A DNA stretch of 64,000 nucleotides from Nocardia sp. BMG111209 (GTDB taxonomy: Bacteria > Actinomycetota > Actinomycetes > Mycobacteriales > Mycobacteriaceae), in the NCBI RefSeq assembly GCF_000381925.1, contig NZ_KB907308.1, forward strand, positions 186,001-250,000, in the 5' to 3' direction. Position 1 is the first letter of the stretch. Each line of letters starts with the position of its first letter. Below are positions 25,646-33,668 of this stretch, in pieces. The notes below the pieces were generated by a model. The model saw only the letters and a list, made by a program, of their open reading frames with translations, was not told the origin of the DNA and ran no database searches. The position numbers and the translations under genes are program-made.

Positions 25646-26140
25646 ATGGACGCGGCACAGGTGCTGGAGATCCGGCAGGCGCTCCGATCGGTGGGTGTGG
25701 AGAGCTGGATCGACGGCGGCTGGTGTGTCGACGCGCTGCTCGGCACGCAGACCCGGGAGCACGAGGATCTCGATATCGCCGTGCACCGCAACGATGTCGG
25801 CACGCTGCTCGAGCGCCTGGCGGAGATCGGCTACACCTACACCGGTGACGAGTCCAGCACCGACTGGAATTTCGTGCTCGCCAGGAAATCCGACGGCGGC
25901 TCGGTCGATGTCCACGTCTTCGAATTCGATGAGGACGGCAATCACGTCTACGGGATCGCCTATCCCAGCGACGCTTTCACCGGTGTCGGCATGATCGACG
26001 GCGAAGAGGTGCCGTGTATCAGCCCGGAGCGGATTTTCCAGTTCAAGACCGCGTATCCCCCGGCGCACAAGGATGTCCGGGACGTCCGGGCTCTCGGCGA
26101 CCGGTACGGATTCGACCTGCCGGCCGCCTATCGCGAATGA
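25646..26140 (+). CDS. Aminoglycoside/lincosamide nucleotidyltransferase-like protein
   Basis: 164 residues from ATG 25646, preceded by GGAGGTGGG. The polymerase-beta-type nucleotidyltransferase core is visible: WIDGGWCVDALLGTQTREH with GG-W (24-26), then EDLDIAV with Asp41 and Asp43 as metal ligands. The third acidic strand, SVDVHVFEF, is near 90. The order matches the LinA/LnuA and ANT(2'')-like group that transfers AMP to drug hydroxyls. A resistance phenotype is not implied without a substrate test. It ends at a bidirectional terminator. Confidence 0.85.
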   Translation: MDAAQVLEIRQALRSVGVESWIDGGWCVDALLGTQTREHEDLDIAVHRNDVGTLLERLAEIGYTYTGDESSTDWNFVLARKSDGGSVDVHVFEFDEDGNHVYGIAYPSDAFTGVGMIDGEEVPCISPERIFQFKTAYPPAHKDVRDVRALGDRYGFDLPAAYRE

Positions 26141-26158
26141 TCGGCGCGCCGGACAGGT

Positions 26159-26189
26159 CGCGTGCGGCCGTTGGGTCCGGCCGCACGCG
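26159..26189. terminator. Bidirectional hairpin terminator
   Basis: A perfect 12-bp stem (CGCGTGCGGCCG pairing with CGGCCGCACGCG) and seven-base loop TTGGGTC, between the plus-strand nucleotidyltransferase stop (26140) and the minus-strand small-peptide stop (26197). There is no U-tract, as usual in high-GC actinobacteria. Confidence 0.8.
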
Positions 26190-26196
26190 GTGTGTC

Positions 26197-26298
26197 CTAC
26201 AGCACGGAGCCGGTGCCCGAGCCCGTCTTCGGCAGGAACGGGTGCAGCAGGTTGAAGAAGGGGTGCAGCAGATCGAAGAAGGGGCCCTCGAAAACCAT
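26197..26298 (-). CDS. Small hydrophobic peptide downstream of prrB
   Basis: A 33-residue frame, MVFEGPFFDLLHPFFNLLHPF then LPKTGSGTGSVL. It has a direct internal repeat of (F)FxLLHPF, four phenylalanines in the repeats and a polar Gly/Ser tail. The repeat and the hairpin terminator directly downstream argue that this is a real product rather than chance. The ribosome site is weak. It lies 91 bp downstream of prrB on the same strand and might be co-transcribed. Its role is unknown. Confidence 0.45.
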   Translation of the reverse strand: MVFEGPFFDLLHPFFNLLHPFLPKTGSGTGSVL

Positions 26299-26389
26299 GG
26301 TCAGCTCACTTTCCGAATCATCGTTGCGGCCCTCACGGCCGGTGGTGTCCGGGAACGGATCACCCGGAACCGACGGTATGGACGGATCG

Positions 26390-27757
26390 TTAGCGGACCG
26401 GAAACCGTTCTCTGAGAGCATGGTTAAGGTTCGCGGCCGGATTCGGCCGGGCGGCGGCCAGATCCAGCACGAGCCGGACCCCGCCGAGCGGACTGTCGGT
26501 GAAATACGCACGGCCACCGTGTAATTGGGCCTGCTGCGCGACGAGGGCCAGGCCCAGGCCGGATCCGTCGCGGGCCGCGCCACGGCCACGATGGAAGCGG
26601 GCGAACACCGCCTCGCGCTCGTCGGCCGGGATACCGCGGCCGTCGTCGTCGATCGTGACGCGCAGCCGGTCGCCGGTCGGCTCCGCGGCGATCTCGACCC
26701 GGGTGGCCCGGCCGTGCCGGATCGCGTTGGCCACCGCGTTGTCCAGGGCCAGACGCAATCCGGTGGCGAATATCTCGGCCACCAGCGGCGGTTCGCTGAG
26801 CACTCGGATATCGGCCTCCGGATAGCGGCGCGCGGCGTCGTGGACGGCCTCGTCGGCCACCTCCACCACATCCGTGGCGGTCCGGCGATCGGTGTGGGCC
26901 AGCTCCCCCGAGGCGAGCAATTCCAGTGCGGTGAGCGTGGATTCGACCCGGTTCTGCTTGCGCAGCACATCGCCGAGGATCTCGGTGCGCTGTTCCCGGG
27001 GCAGATCGAGGCCGCGCATCACCTCGAGGTCGGTGCGCATCGCGGTCAGCGGCGTCCGCAGTTCGTGCGCCGCCGAGGCGGCGAAGGTGCGCGCGGAGGC
27101 CAGCGCCGAATCCGTCCGGGCGTGCGCGTCGCGGATGCGGGCCAGCATGTCGGCGACCTCCGCGGTGACCTGGTTGGCCTCCCGGATCGGGCCGGAGGCC
27201 GCCGGAAGCGGTGCGCCCTGGCCGATCCGGCGGGCCAGTTCCACCAGCGGCCGCACCGCGAGACCGCCGAACAGCCAGCCCAATCCGGAGGCGACCAGCA
27301 CCGCCGCCGCACCCAGCAACAGCACGCGGCGCTGCTGCTTGCGGGTGATGGTCTGCGCCTCCAGGGTCGGCGCGGCCACGGACACGGCCAGCCGTTCCCC
27401 CTCCCGCACCGTCGTGACGGTGTCCACCCGGTACCGGACGTGATCGATGTCGACGGTGTGGAAACCGTCCGGCAGCGCCGGAATGTGTGTGGAGGTGGCG
27501 ACCGCCGGACGGTCCCCGATCCGCATCGACACCGCGAACGCCCCGACATCGCCGAGGCGGCCCAGGACGGGTTCGGCGCTGTCCGCGTTCAGTACGAGAA
27601 GCTTTGCCGCAGTGTCGAGTTCGCGATCGAGGTGATCGACGTTGTTGCTGGCGATACCCCACGAGATCGCCGCGGCCAGCCCCGCCACCACGATCAGCGC
27701 CCCCAGTGCGGTGGACAGCGCGACCCGGGTGCGCAGCGACAGGGCCCGCCGGTTCAC
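26390..27757 (-). CDS. prrB: Sensor histidine kinase PrrB
   Basis: 455 residues from GTG 27757, which overlaps the prrA stop (GTGA). Two membrane segments (about 13-33, [20 protein letters not shown], and 144-163) flank an extracytoplasmic sensor. A HAMP region follows, then the dimerisation helix with [20 protein letters not shown] (His231). The ATPase domain has the N-box [14 protein letters not shown], the G1 box DDDGRGIP and GSGLGLALV. Domain order and sequence closely follow mycobacterial PrrB. It should phosphorylate PrrA; in mycobacteria PrrAB controls respiration, nitrogen and growth adaptation. Confidence 0.92.
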   Translation of the reverse strand: MNRRALSLRTRVALSTALGALIVVAGLAAAISWGIASNNVDHLDRELDTAAKLLVLNADSAEPVLGRLGDVGAFAVSMRIGDRPAVATSTHIPALPDGFHTVDIDHVRYRVDTVTTVREGERLAVSVAAPTLEAQTITRKQQRRVLLLGAAAVLVASGLGWLFGGLAVRPLVELARRIGQGAPLPAASGPIREANQVTAEVADMLARIRDAHARTDSALASARTFAASAAHELRTPLTAMRTDLEVMRGLDLPREQRTEILGDVLRKQNRVESTLTALELLASGELAHTDRRTATDVVEVADEAVHDAARRYPEADIRVLSEPPLVAEIFATGLRLALDNAVANAIRHGRATRVEIAAEPTGDRLRVTIDDDGRGIPADEREAVFARFHRGRGAARDGSGLGLALVAQQAQLHGGRAYFTDSPLGGVRLVLDLAAARPNPAANLNHALRERFPVR

Positions 27758-28470
27758 CGGTGATCCTGGCGCAGTACGTATCCGACGCCGCGGACGGTGT
27801 GGATCAGCCGCGGCTCGCCGCCGGATTCGAGTTTGCGGCGCAGGTAGCTGACGAATACGTCCACCACATTGGTGTCGGTGGCGAAGTCGTAGCCCCACAC
27901 CCGTTCCAGCAACTGCTCCCGGGTCAGGACCACGCCCGGATGTTCGGACAGCGTGGTGAGCAGTTCGTATTCCCTTCGGGTCAGCTCGATCTCGGCGTCG
28001 GCGCGGTACACGCGGCGACCGGACACGTCGATGTGCAGCGAGCCGACGGTGACCGCCTCGCGCCCGTCGGCGCGGTCGTTGCGGCTGCGGCGCAACAGGG
28101 CCCGCAGCCGGGCGGTGAGTTCGTCGAAGACGAACGGCTTGATCAGGTAGTCGTCCGCGCCGGCCTCGAGTCCCTCGATCCGGTCGTCCGCGGCGCTGCG
28201 CGCGCTGAGTACGCAGATCGGCACGTCACTGCCGTACGCGCGCAACGCGGTGATGACGCCGAGCCCGTCCAGCCGCGGCATCTGCAGGTCCAGCACGATC
28301 GCATCCGGATTGTGCCGATGGTGCGCGGTGATCGCGGTCGCGCCGTCCCCGGCGGTCACCACGTCGAATCCGCACAGCACGAGCCCACGCTGCAACGACT
28401 CTCGGACGTCGGGATCGTCGTCGACGATCAGAACCCGGCGCTGTCCCGGCATCTCGATTTCCACACCCAC
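27754..28470 (-). CDS. prrA: Response regulator PrrA (OmpR family)
   Basis: 238 residues from GTG 28470, seven bases after GGGAG; ATG 28452 is an alternative. The receiver domain has [18 protein letters not shown], the phospho-acceptor Asp61 in [20 protein letters not shown]-like signalling residues (PICVLSARS) and the Lys in LIKPF. The winged-helix output domain ends [20 protein letters not shown], then the RRKL and [11 protein letters not shown] blocks typical of PrrA/MprA. It overlaps prrB by three bases, so the two are translationally coupled. Confidence 0.94.
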   Translation of the reverse strand: MGVEIEMPGQRRVLIVDDDPDVRESLQRGLVLCGFDVVTAGDGATAITAHHRHNPDAIVLDLQMPRLDGLGVITALRAYGSDVPICVLSARSAADDRIEGLEAGADDYLIKPFVFDELTARLRALLRRSRNDRADGREAVTVGSLHIDVSGRRVYRADAEIELTRREYELLTTLSEHPGVVLTREQLLERVWGYDFATDTNVVDVFVSYLRRKLESGGEPRLIHTVRGVGYVLRQDHR

Positions 28471-28681
28471 TGTCGCTCCCGGCCTTCCACCACTGGGCCG
28501 ACTGCCCGCGTCCCGCAATCGGTACCGCACAACCGCAGTCGACAGTCCCCAGTCTCGGGGCAATGCAGGCCCGCGTTCCTGAAGATCCGATGAGGAACCG
28601 GTGAGGAATCGGTGAGCGCGGTTGAGCGCCCCGGGCCGGGACCGTACTCTTCGGGCAGCCGGCGCGGGAGGTGGTCAGTCG

Positions 28682-29491
28682 TTGTACACGACCGAGAGGT
28701 ATCCGGCGGCCGTGCTGCGCCGTGCCGTACTCGCGGCCGTGCTGTGCGGTGCGGCCGGTTGCGCGCCCGAGGGTCCGTATGCCCTGCCCGACACCACCTT
28801 GCGGGTTCCGGACAGTTCGGTGCTGCCGGGTGTGGTGTCCGCCGACGGGACCAGCGATGTCGCGGTGGACATCGGCGCGGTCCGGCCGGTGACCGTGACC
28901 CTCGCCGAGGTGACGGCCGGCGACTGCGGGCCCGGGGACGGCGCGGCCCTGTCGGCGGCATTGGCGCGTGCGCTACCCGTCGGAACGCCGGTGGTGCTGG
29001 TCCGTTCGGCCACGCCGCCGCAGCGGCGGGACACGGTGTCGGCCTTCGTCCATGTGCGCCCGGCGGATTCGCCGGATGACGCGGTACCCCCGGGCCCGAG
29101 CGTCAACGAGCAGCTCCTGGCCGAGGGCGTGGCCCGGCTCGTGCCCACGGTCGACCACGCGGCGGCCGCCGCCCCGATCGACGCGCAGATCACCACCGCG
29201 GCAACGGCATTGCCGGCCCCCGACCGGGCCTATCTGCCCCTGCTGGCCACCGCCGAAACCGCCGCGTGGCAGGCGGCGGCCGGCATCCTGCCGGATTGCA
29301 TCGCCCGGCAACGTGATTCGGACGACACCGGCACGCTCGCCGCGGCCGTCTCCGCGGCCCCGGTCGCCCCGCCCGTGGAATCCGCCGGACCACCGGCGGA
29401 TACGCTCCGCCGCACCGATATCCGCATCGACATCGAGATCCGGCGGCCGGTCCGGGACCGGCCGTGGTGCCGGTGGTCGGAGCGCTGCTGA
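28682..29491 (+). CDS. Predicted lipoprotein with an SNase-like (thermonuclease-fold) domain
   Basis: 269 residues from TTG 28682, nine bases after GGGAGGTGG; GTG 28712 is the alternative. A signal sequence VLRRAVLAAVLCGAAGC ends in a lipobox with the Cys of AAGC. The mature part has VTVTLAEVTAGDCG, ARALPVGTPVVLVR, then VNEQLLAEGVARLVP and AYLPLLATAETAAWQAAAGI. This is the order of the staphylococcal-nuclease fold, in which a late (V)N-x(2)-L(L/V)-x-EG-x-A block precedes a Tyr helix. The active-site Arg/Asp/Glu set is not clearly complete, so catalytic activity is doubtful. It is divergent from prrA and may belong to that regulon. Confidence 0.7.
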   Translation: MYTTERYPAAVLRRAVLAAVLCGAAGCAPEGPYALPDTTLRVPDSSVLPGVVSADGTSDVAVDIGAVRPVTVTLAEVTAGDCGPGDGAALSAALARALPVGTPVVLVRSATPPQRRDTVSAFVHVRPADSPDDAVPPGPSVNEQLLAEGVARLVPTVDHAAAAAPIDAQITTAATALPAPDRAYLPLLATAETAAWQAAAGILPDCIARQRDSDDTGTLAAAVSAAPVAPPVESAGPPADTLRRTDIRIDIEIRRPVRDRPWCRWSERC

Positions 29492-29508
29492 CTCCCGGCC
29501 GGATTCGG

Positions 29509-30258
29509 TCAGGGCTGCGGGACGCGGGACGCGAGGGCGGTGATGACCTGATGGGTCTTGGTGTGCCCGTTATCGATTCGCAGGCCCTGGCGTCGCAGCG
29601 CGGTCTCCAGCCGGGATTGCAGTGCGGCGGCGCGGGTTTCCACCGAGGCGAGCGATTCGCCCTCGCGCGGGTCGATGCGGGCACACACCTCGAGCAGGTC
29701 GAACGGGTCGACCCGCCAGCGCTCCGCCTCGACCTGGATGTCGCCGAGGCGTAGCTTGGGCCACTTGACCGACTCGATCGGGCCGAGGGCCACCAGATGA
29801 TCGATCGCCGCGCCGGGCGGTGTGCAACTCACCAGGAACCGGCGCTGCGCGGAATCCAGCGCGGCGGCGATATCGGCGCCGGGAGTCGTTGCGGCCGACA
29901 GTGATCCGGGTGTGCGGCGGCTGACGACCGAGGCCGACAACATCCGGTGCCGGCCGCTCCAGTCGCCGACGAGCCGATAGGCCAGCGTGCCCTCGGTGAA
30001 CGGCGCGGCCCACAGGCCGGCCAGCTGAGTGCGCTGGCACGGGCGCAGTTTCACGGTCAGATCGTCGCGGTCGCCGCTGCGCAACCGGATGATGATGCGA
30101 CTGGACAGCAGGCCCAGCGGCTTGCCGTTGCCGCCGACCCTGGCCTCCGCGAACCAGATTCGGCGCTCGATCGCCGGGCTGTCCGTCCCGCGCAGCCGGG
30201 CCAGCGCGTCGGCGACGTTCCCGCCCACGTTGACCTTGATCTCGATCGGGGTGATCAC
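29509..30258 (-). CDS. CYTH-like hypothetical protein
   Basis: 249 residues from GTG 30258. It opens ITPIEIKVNVGGNVADALAR, a beta-strand of alternating E-x-K residues. Strand-rich blocks SSRIIIRLRSGDRDDLTVKLR and LGPIESVKWPKLRLGDIQVEAERW follow. Alternating charged residues in long strands resemble the triphosphate tunnel (CYTH) fold of ThiTPases and polyphosphate-acting enzymes, but not all signature Glu/Lys positions can be assigned. Two helices end the protein. The frame is open far upstream, but similarity begins here and the GTG has an AAAGGGA site. Function uncertain. Confidence 0.7.
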   Translation of the reverse strand: MITPIEIKVNVGGNVADALARLRGTDSPAIERRIWFAEARVGGNGKPLGLLSSRIIIRLRSGDRDDLTVKLRPCQRTQLAGLWAAPFTEGTLAYRLVGDWSGRHRMLSASVVSRRTPGSLSAATTPGADIAAALDSAQRRFLVSCTPPGAAIDHLVALGPIESVKWPKLRLGDIQVEAERWRVDPFDLLEVCARIDPREGESLASVETRAAALQSRLETALRRQGLRIDNGHTKTHQVITALASRVPQP

Positions 30259-30646
30259 GCGCGAGTCCCTTTCCGCTATCGGCCCGAGTCGGTGGCCGCG
30301 GTCCGGCGACACCATCGGGGACAGCGTCGCCGGAGACGCTGCCTCCGGGCACGCGTACGGCACTACCCGATTGCGCCCGAACGTATTCCGTCCGTGGCGC
30401 CGGGCGCGATTCGCAGCCGACCGGCTACCGCCGGTCGCACCGGATACCTGCCGGGCACACCCGGGTCCGGCGCGTCGCCGCCGCGGCCCCGGCCACCGGC
30501 GCGTCCGCCCCGGCGGCGGACGGGCGCGCCGGATCGCTTTGAGGTAGTGCACTACTCGTGCCGCACCCGCAGCCCGGCAGCAACACTGTGCATCCGGTAC
30601 CATCCCCGGCGAGCGCCGCTCGCGCGTCTCTTCTGGAGGTCCTCGA
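30259..30646. promoter_or_regulatory. Divergent upstream region of the dioxygenase/catalase operon
   Basis: 388 bp between the CYTH-like gene and the haem peroxidase. It contains the palindrome GTAGTGCACTAC (30544-30555), a further GCACTAC half-site (30360-30366), and a hairpin with 8-bp stem CGACCGGC/GCCGGTCG (30418-30437). These are candidate regulator sites for the operon that begins at 30647. No coding sequence was seen. Confidence 0.45.
30544..30555. promoter_or_regulatory. Palindrome upstream of the dioxygenase gene
   Basis: GTAGTGCACTAC, 91 bp before ATG 30647; the half-site GCACTAC recurs at 30360-30366. It is a possible binding site for a dedicated regulator such as the LuxR-type protein encoded two genes downstream. 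Confidence 0.35.
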
Positions 30647-32497
30647 ATGGTCGGGACAGAGCCGTTGGTAGATCCATCGGCCACCGCGGCGCGACCGCTG
30701 CCGCGCCCCCACAATCCTTCTCGCGCCACCCGTTTGCTGGAATGGGCGGCGGGCCGGCTGGACGGCACCGTCGGCTGGTCGCGATTGCCGACACCGCTCG
30801 GGCTGGCCGTGCTGGTCGGCCTGCGCGGCCGGATGCGCCGGGAGAATCTGTTCGACACCGGCCCGCATCCGGCCGGTCCGCTGCCCGCCGACACCGAGGA
30901 CAGCGAGCACGGTCGCGCCCGGACCGTGGACGGCACCTACAACCGGCTCGACGACCCGCGGGTGGGCTCGATCGGCTGCCGATTCGGGCGCAATGTGGCA
31001 CCGGAGCAGACCCGCCCGGAGGATCCGGCCCGGATGTTGCATCCGGATCCGCGGCTGATCAGCCGAACCCTGCTGGCGCGCGACGAGTTCCGGCCCGCCA
31101 CCAGCCTCAACCTGCTGGCGGCGGCCTGGATCCAGTTCGAGGTGCACGACTGGCTCAGCCACCCCGACTCCGGCGCCCCGCCGTGGACGGTCCCGCTGGC
31201 CGACGACGATCCCTGGCCGCAGCGGCCCATGACGATCCTCCGGACCGCGCAGGCGCCGGACCTCGATCCCGCTGCGCCCCCGACCTACGCCACCGGTGAT
31301 ACGCACTGGTGGGACGCCTCCCAGATCTACGGCAGCACACCGGCGTTCGCGCAGGCGCTGCGTGCGGGTGAGGGCGGCCGGCTGCGCCTCGACCATCTCG
31401 GGCTGCCACCGGTGGATGTCGAGGCGCTGGTGGACGTCAACGGGCCCGCCGGCAATTTCTGGGTGGGCCTGGCGCTGTTGCATTCGCTGTTCATGCGGGA
31501 GCACAACGCGATCTGCGACCGGCTGTCGCGGCGGTATCCGCAGATGTCGGATCAGCAGCTGTACGACACGGCGCGCCTGGTGAATTCGGCGCTGATCGCC
31601 AAGATCCACACGCTGGACTGGACTCCGGCGATCATCGCGCACCCCACCACCGTCGCGGCCATGCGCGGCAACTGGTTCGGGATCCTCGGCGAGCAGGTGC
31701 AGCGCCGGTTCGGCCGGATCTCGGACAACGAGGTGCTCAGCGGCATACCGGGTTCCCCCACCGACGACGCCGGAGTGCCGTACTCGCTCACCGAGGAATT
31801 CGTCGCCGTGTACCGGATGCATCCCCTGCTGCCGGACGAGGTGCAGGTGCGCCGGCTCGCCGACGACGAGGTGGTCACCGCGCACGAGTTCCCGGATCTG
31901 CAAGTGGCCCAGGTGCGTTCGCGGCTGGCCGAGACCCCGATGGCCGACCTGCTCTACTCGTTCGGCCGCGCGCATCCCGGAGCGCTGACGCTGCACAACT
32001 ATCCGCGGCACTTGCAGAACCTCACCCGGCCCGGACATCCGCTCACCGACCTGGCCACGGTGGACATCCTGCGCAACCGGGAGCGGGGGGTGCCGCGCTA
32101 CAACGATTTCCGCCGCGCGCTGCGCCTGGCGCCGGTCACCTCGTTCGAGGAGCTGACCGCCGATCCGGCCTGGGCACGCGAACTGCGGGACGTCTACGGC
32201 GATGTCGAGCACGTGGATCTCATGGTCGGGCTGTACGCCGAGCCGAAGCCGGCGGGATTCGGCTTCAGCGACACCGCCTTCCGGATCTTCGTGCTGATGG
32301 CCTCCCGCCGGTTGTCCGCGGATCGGTTCTTCACCAGCGACTTCCGGCCCGAGGTGTACACCGAGGCCGGGATGTCCTGGGTCCGCGACAACACGATGCG
32401 CAGCGTGCTGTTGCGCCACTTCCCCACGCTCGCACCCGCTCTCGACGGGGTCGCCAATCCGTTCGCCCCGTGGACGACCACCGCACCGGCCCGATAA
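30647..32497 (+). CDS. Alpha-dioxygenase-like animal-haem-peroxidase family protein
   Basis: 616 residues from ATG 30647, with CTGGAGG seven bases upstream. This is the fatty-acid alpha-dioxygenase/PGHS branch of the haem peroxidase-cyclooxygenase superfamily. Distal His167 is in WIQFEVHDWL. The block THWWDASQIYGS follows near 220, then FMREHNAICDRL (~282). The catalytic Tyr389 and proximal His392 are in EEFVAVYRMHPLLPDE, with the Tyr-x-x-His spacing of plant alpha-dioxygenases. These enzymes add O2 to fatty-acid carbon 2. There is no signal peptide. It is followed after 15 bp by a catalase-like haem protein, so the two probably act in sequence on a lipid peroxide. Confidence 0.9.
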   Translation: MVGTEPLVDPSATAARPLPRPHNPSRATRLLEWAAGRLDGTVGWSRLPTPLGLAVLVGLRGRMRRENLFDTGPHPAGPLPADTEDSEHGRARTVDGTYNRLDDPRVGSIGCRFGRNVAPEQTRPEDPARMLHPDPRLISRTLLARDEFRPATSLNLLAAAWIQFEVHDWLSHPDSGAPPWTVPLADDDPWPQRPMTILRTAQAPDLDPAAPPTYATGDTHWWDASQIYGSTPAFAQALRAGEGGRLRLDHLGLPPVDVEALVDVNGPAGNFWVGLALLHSLFMREHNAICDRLSRRYPQMSDQQLYDTARLVNSALIAKIHTLDWTPAIIAHPTTVAAMRGNWFGILGEQVQRRFGRISDNEVLSGIPGSPTDDAGVPYSLTEEFVAVYRMHPLLPDEVQVRRLADDEVVTAHEFPDLQVAQVRSRLAETPMADLLYSFGRAHPGALTLHNYPRHLQNLTRPGHPLTDLATVDILRNRERGVPRYNDFRRALRLAPVTSFEELTADPAWARELRDVYGDVEHVDLMVGLYAEPKPAGFGFSDTAFRIFVLMASRRLSADRFFTSDFRPEVYTEAGMSWVRDNTMRSVLLRHFPTLAPALDGVANPFAPWTTTAPAR

Positions 32498-32512
32498 GGA
32501 AATCCGACTGTC

Positions 32513-33637
32513 ATGACCGATCTGGCCACACCCGACACCACCGGCGACACCTACCTGCGCTATCGCGACGACCTCGAACGGCCGCGGCCGGACGAGGAAG
32601 AGATCATCGACAAGATCATCGCGGTGTTGCGCCGCAACAACGAACGGGCCTACCGCACCTACAAGCGCGGCGTCCGCGACGCGCACGCGAAGAGTCACGG
32701 CATCCTGCGCGGCGAACTGGTCGTGCCGGACGGGCTGCCGAAGGAGTTGGCGCAGGGCCTGTTCGCCACCGCGGGCAGCTATCCCGTCATCGCGCGGCTG
32801 TCGAGCACCTCCGGGGTGATCCGCAGCGATCAGCTGCGCGGGGTGCGCGGACTGGGTATCAAGGTGCTCGGAGCGCAGGGCCCGCGCGCGCTGCCCGATG
32901 ACGACGCCACCACCCAGGACTTCATCATGGTGACCCACCGGGAATTCCTGTTCGCCGACGCGCACGCCTACCTGACCCAGGGCATGCCGACCGCGTGGGC
33001 GCTGGCGCGGTTGTCCGATCCGGTCATGCAGTTCGCGTCGAATGCTTTGGCGGCACTGGACGAGAAGGTGCTGCGCCGCATCCACCGGCCGCTGCCGCCG
33101 ACCCTGGGCGTATTCGTGCGGCCCACCACCCACATCCTCGGCGACACCTTCTACTCGTCGGCGCCGCTGCGCTGGGGCGACCACGTCGCCAAGCTGCTGT
33201 ACGCCCCGTCGTCGCCGGAAGTCGTTGCGCTGCAGGATCGCCCGATGAACGCCGCCGGTGTCAACGCATTGCAGGACCTGGTGGTGGACTTCTTCGCCAC
33301 GCACAGCGCCGAATACGAACTGCGCGTGCAGTTGTGCACCGATCCGCGGGTGATGCCGATCGAGGACGCGACCGTGCCGTGGCCGGAATCGGTGTCGCCG
33401 CACCGGACCGTGGCGACCATCCGCTTCGATCGCCAGGATCCGTACACGCCGGAGCGGCGGGCCTTCGGTGACGAAGTGCTGTCGTTCAATTCGTGGCGCG
33501 GCCTCGACGCGCACCGGCCGCTGGGTTCGATCAACCGGTTGAAGAAGCGGGTGTACGAGGCATCCAGCAATTATCGCCACGATGTGAACAACGCCGCCCG
33601 CGTCGAACCGACCGACATCTCCCAGCTCCCGCAGTGA
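32513..33637 (+). CDS. Catalase-related haem protein (allene oxide synthase-like)
   Basis: 374 residues. Truncated catalase fold: the distal His62 is in AKSHGILRGEL, VIARLSSTSG (~93) replaces the usual catalase Asn-channel block, and the proximal Tyr, probably Tyr348, is in NRLKKRVYEASSNYRH near the C-terminus. It is shorter than true catalases (about 480-750 aa) and lacks the NADPH-binding end, like the mini-catalases and coral allene oxide synthase that act on fatty-acid hydroperoxides. Coupling to the alpha-dioxygenase-like gene supports a role in oxylipin or peroxide turnover, not H2O2 dismutation; this is inference. Confidence 0.85.
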   Translation: MTDLATPDTTGDTYLRYRDDLERPRPDEEEIIDKIIAVLRRNNERAYRTYKRGVRDAHAKSHGILRGELVVPDGLPKELAQGLFATAGSYPVIARLSSTSGVIRSDQLRGVRGLGIKVLGAQGPRALPDDDATTQDFIMVTHREFLFADAHAYLTQGMPTAWALARLSDPVMQFASNALAALDEKVLRRIHRPLPPTLGVFVRPTTHILGDTFYSSAPLRWGDHVAKLLYAPSSPEVVALQDRPMNAAGVNALQDLVVDFFATHSAEYELRVQLCTDPRVMPIEDATVPWPESVSPHRTVATIRFDRQDPYTPERRAFGDEVLSFNSWRGLDAHRPLGSINRLKKRVYEASSNYRHDVNNAARVEPTDISQLPQ

Positions 33638-33668
33638 CACAGCGAGACAGGCTCTACACTTCCACCTC

